From: Domibacillus robiginosus
Lineage (GTDB): Bacteria; Bacillota; Bacilli; Bacillales; Domibacillaceae
Direction of reading: 5' to 3'
Length of the DNA stretch: 64,000 bases
Assembly: GCF_000966195.1 (NCBI RefSeq)
Contig: NZ_LAHL01000009.1
Location: forward strand, 276,972 to 340,971
Shown: piece after piece, positions 62,176 through 64,000 of the stretch
Layout of the letters: the number at the start of each line of letters is the position of its first letter
Position numbering within the stretch: the stretch's first letter is position 1
Notes under the pieces: model-generated
The model's database searches: none
Told to the model about the DNA's origin: nothing
Seen by the model: the letters and a program-made list of their open reading frames with translations, nothing else
Program-made: the position numbers and the translations under genes

Positions 62176-62494
62176 CACAAAACTGGCAGATTGAACGTTC
62201 TTTTTCTTCTAATATCGCATTTAATACTCCTTTGCTCCTCTCTAGCGTCCTGTCTACATACTGCTCCAGGCCGATATGATGCAGTCAGAGGTTCAAGTAT
62301 ATCCTTGGCATTACACAGGTGTTCCCGCTGAACAGTTCGACCCGTTCATGCAGCAATTCCAAGTGTTTATGAGTGTGTTTTCTCCATTCGAAATTATCCT
62401 TTATTTCTATCAGCTTTCTGGTTCCCTTTTCTAAAACGAAGCACAGATTAAAGCAATCCATTGGAATTCTCAGTGCTTCTCTTTTATATTGTTT
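62153..62494 (-). pseudogene. Decayed gene with an internal stop
   Basis: One minus-strand frame reads KQYKREALRIPMDCFNLCFV ... HKHLELLHERVELFSGNTCV, meets a TGA at 62285-62287, continues in frame with LHHIGLEQYVDRTLERSKGV and CQFCAEFYAQI, and stops at 62153. The residue pattern is protein-like throughout, so I read it as one gene with a nonsense mutation; two short genes are the alternative. No family recognised. The remaining gap 61999-62152 holds only the inverted repeat. Confidence 0.5.
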
Positions 62495-62571
62495 TTAATA
62501 AAGGTGATTAGCCTATTAGTGAAAAATTTATTTATGAATTTTGCTTTAGTATTTTGAAAGGAGTTTTTCAT

Positions 62572-63858
62572 GTGTTTCAAACCGAACCCTTATCTCATCG
62601 TATGCGGCCTAAAAGCGTTGATGAGATAGTAGGTCAAGAAGATATCATAGGACCTAATACTGCTCTTTATCGTATGATTCAAAATGGACATGTTCCATCT
62701 ATGCTTTTATACGGACCACCAGGAACAGGAAAAACCTCTCTTGCCTTTGCAATAGCAGGTTCGACCAAAAAAGATTTTTATGCTTTGAATGCTACAACGG
62801 CAGGAAAAAAAGATATAGAAGATGTTATTGAAGAAGCAAGATTAACACGCAATGCTATTCTTTTTATTGATGAGATTCACTTGTTAAATAAAACTCAGCA
62901 AGACTCCCTTCTCAAAGCTCTTGAAGAAGGAGTCTTTACGCTTATTAGTGCCACTACAGAAAATCCATACCATAGCGTTAGAGGGGCTATTCTTTCTAGA
63001 ACCGGACAAATTAAACAGCTTAAACCCTTACCTTCGTCAGCTATTCTTACATTGCTAAAAAGAGCATTAGAGAACAGTGTTGATGGCTTAGGAAAGATGA
63101 ACATTCATATATCGGATGAGTCTCTTAAATTAATTGCTCAAACAACAGGGGACGGTCGTTCAGCTCTAAATTTGCTAGAGGATATCGTATGGGCCTCTGA
63201 AAAAGACGAAAAAAACAATACAATTGTAACAGAAGAGACGGTAAAGCAATGCATAGGGAATAAAGGTTTTTCTCATGATAAAAAAGGCGACATTTACTAC
63301 AATTTATTATCAAGTCTTCAAAAAAGCATCAGAGGGAGCGATGTAGACGCAGCCCTTCATTATCTAGCCCGGTTATTAGAAGGCGGAGACCTTATTTCGA
63401 TTTGCAGACGTATTTTGGTGACTGCCTACGAAGATATTGGCTTGGCAAATCCCGAATTATGTGCAAGAGTATTATCCGCACTAGAATCTGTTGAGCGTTT
63501 GGGTTTGCCTGAAGGACGTATCCCATTGTCTGTCATTACCATTGAATTATGCTTATCTGCAAAAAGTAACTCAGCCTACAAAGCATTAGACAAGGCGATT
63601 GATGATGTTCGAAAAGGAAAAACGGGTGATATACCTATGCATTTGAGAGATGCTCACTATCAAGGGGCTGCGAAGCTAGGTCATGGTCAAGAGTATTTAT
63701 ATCCTCATAATTATCCAAGCGGTTGGGTCAATCAAGAGTATTTACCAGCCGAATTAAAGAGCGCTGTTTACTATGAACCAAAAGAATCAGGAGAAGAAAA
63801 AAGGCTAAGTCAAATTCATCAGAAGCTAAATTCTTTAAAGAAACGTTCCATTAAATAA
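62572..63858 (+). CDS. rarA: Second, complete RarA-type AAA+ ATPase carried by the element
   Basis: A full-length RarA/MgsA (428 aa), the family that acts at stalled replication forks. Walker A GPPGTGKTSLAFA, Walker B ILFIDEIH, sensor region LISATTENP and SRT, lid ALNLLEDIV, and the C-terminal MgsA domain with FQKSIRGSD-like LQKSIRGSDVDAALHYLARL and YLYPHNYPSGWVNQEYLP are all present. It differs in many residues from the host copy's N-terminus (e.g. LSHRMRPKSVDEIVGQED versus LAYRMRPRTIDEVAGQEH). The start is GTG 62572, eight bases after AAAGGAG. Confidence 0.93.
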   Translation: MFQTEPLSHRMRPKSVDEIVGQEDIIGPNTALYRMIQNGHVPSMLLYGPPGTGKTSLAFAIAGSTKKDFYALNATTAGKKDIEDVIEEARLTRNAILFIDEIHLLNKTQQDSLLKALEEGVFTLISATTENPYHSVRGAILSRTGQIKQLKPLPSSAILTLLKRALENSVDGLGKMNIHISDESLKLIAQTTGDGRSALNLLEDIVWASEKDEKNNTIVTEETVKQCIGNKGFSHDKKGDIYYNLLSSLQKSIRGSDVDAALHYLARLLEGGDLISICRRILVTAYEDIGLANPELCARVLSALESVERLGLPEGRIPLSVITIELCLSAKSNSAYKALDKAIDDVRKGKTGDIPMHLRDAHYQGAAKLGHGQEYLYPHNYPSGWVNQEYLPAELKSAVYYEPKESGEEKRLSQIHQKLNSLKKRSIK

Positions 63859-64000
63859 TAATGTTGATTCCCTTTTTGAACTCCCATGTAAAAACATTTT
63901 TTTATACAATTTTTTTGTGATGTTTGCATTTTGTGGTCGGCTAACAGGGCAGGCTCATACAGTTGAACAAAAACAGTAAAATAGGTGCTCTTCACCCAAC
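63859..64000. other. Right edge of window, AT-rich, no gene assigned
   Basis: No continuation of the interrupted host rarA (it would begin with codons for H-R-L-D) appears here, so the element's right end lies further on. The last ~70 bases are less AT-rich and could be the start of another element gene or insertion sequence. Confidence 0.4.

Larger units (their letters stand above)
53190..64000 (+). mobile_element. Integrative element inserted in rarA, carrying its own rarA (right end outside window)
   Basis: The left junction is at about 53190-53193, where rarA stops matching its family. From here the DNA is clearly more AT-rich than the backbone. Contents: left-end repeats, a plus-strand operon of three tyrosine-recombinase-like genes and one AT-hook/coiled-coil gene, small cargo genes, decayed genes and a full-length divergent rarA at 62572-63858. 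The design resembles Tn554-type elements (multiple tyrosine recombinases plus a TnpC-like protein) but the gene count and sizes differ. The right end and target-site duplication, if any, are not visible. Confidence 0.85.

Noticed and set aside
62572..63858. Second rarA as an assembly artefact or the 3' part of the host gene
   Set aside because: It is full length, starts with its own ribosome binding site, and differs from the host fragment in the shared N-terminal region, so it is a separate gene.

Overview
The window looks like the chromosome of an endospore-forming Bacillaceae. Gene order over about 53 kb follows the Bacillus yqf/yqe/yrr backbone. It carries sporulation genes (yqfC, yqfD, spoIIP, gpr, sda, sigK), the comE competence cluster, T-box leaders and a CIRCE element. 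The genus cannot be fixed from the sequence alone. Almost all backbone genes lie on the minus strand, in tight operons with 4-35 bp overlaps.

Layout. 1-9.0 kb: glyQ (partial) behind a T-box, then recO-era-cdd-dgkA-ybeY-phoH-yqfD-yqfC-yqfB-floA-nfeD and yqeY-rpsU. 9.0-21 kb: deoC, then the heat-shock operon hrcA-grpE-dnaK-dnaJ-prmA-rsmE-mtaB under a CIRCE operator, hemW, a highly structured 0.2-kb intergenic element, and lepA. 21-29.4 kb: spoIIP, gpr, rpsT, holA, yqzM, comEC-comEB-comEA and divergent comER. 29.4-34.4 kb: yqeM-rsfS-yqeK-nadD-yqeI-aroE-yqeH-yqeG. 34.5-36.5 kb: sda behind four DnaA boxes, an uninterrupted sigK, mtnN. 36.5-52.8 kb: yrrS, greA, udk-trhP2-trhP1-trmR, mltG, yrzB-ruvX-ireB, alaS with its T-box, recD2, yrrB, mnmA, a cysteine desulfurase and cymR. 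A theme of this arm is wobble-uridine tRNA modification (trhP1/trhP2/trmR; mnmA plus its desulfurase), with mtaB acting at position 37.

From about 53.19 kb to the right edge the composition changes abruptly to AT-rich DNA. The chromosomal rarA (AAA+ replication-fork ATPase) is cut inside its Walker B codons. Behind the cut lie (i) a left end with two 9-bp direct repeats and a terminator, (ii) a plus-strand operon of three different tyrosine-recombinase-like proteins and an AT-hook/coiled-coil protein, (iii) short cargo genes and at least two decayed genes, and (iv) a complete but divergent second rarA. The simplest reading is an undescribed or little-described integrative element that inserts into rarA and brings its own rarA, whose Walker B codons differ from the target. 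The large recombinase (952 aa) has an unusual N-terminal array of about four excisionase-like helix-turn-helix units. The right end of the element and the 3' part of the host rarA are not in the window.

No rRNA, tRNA, CRISPR array or prophage structural gene was seen.
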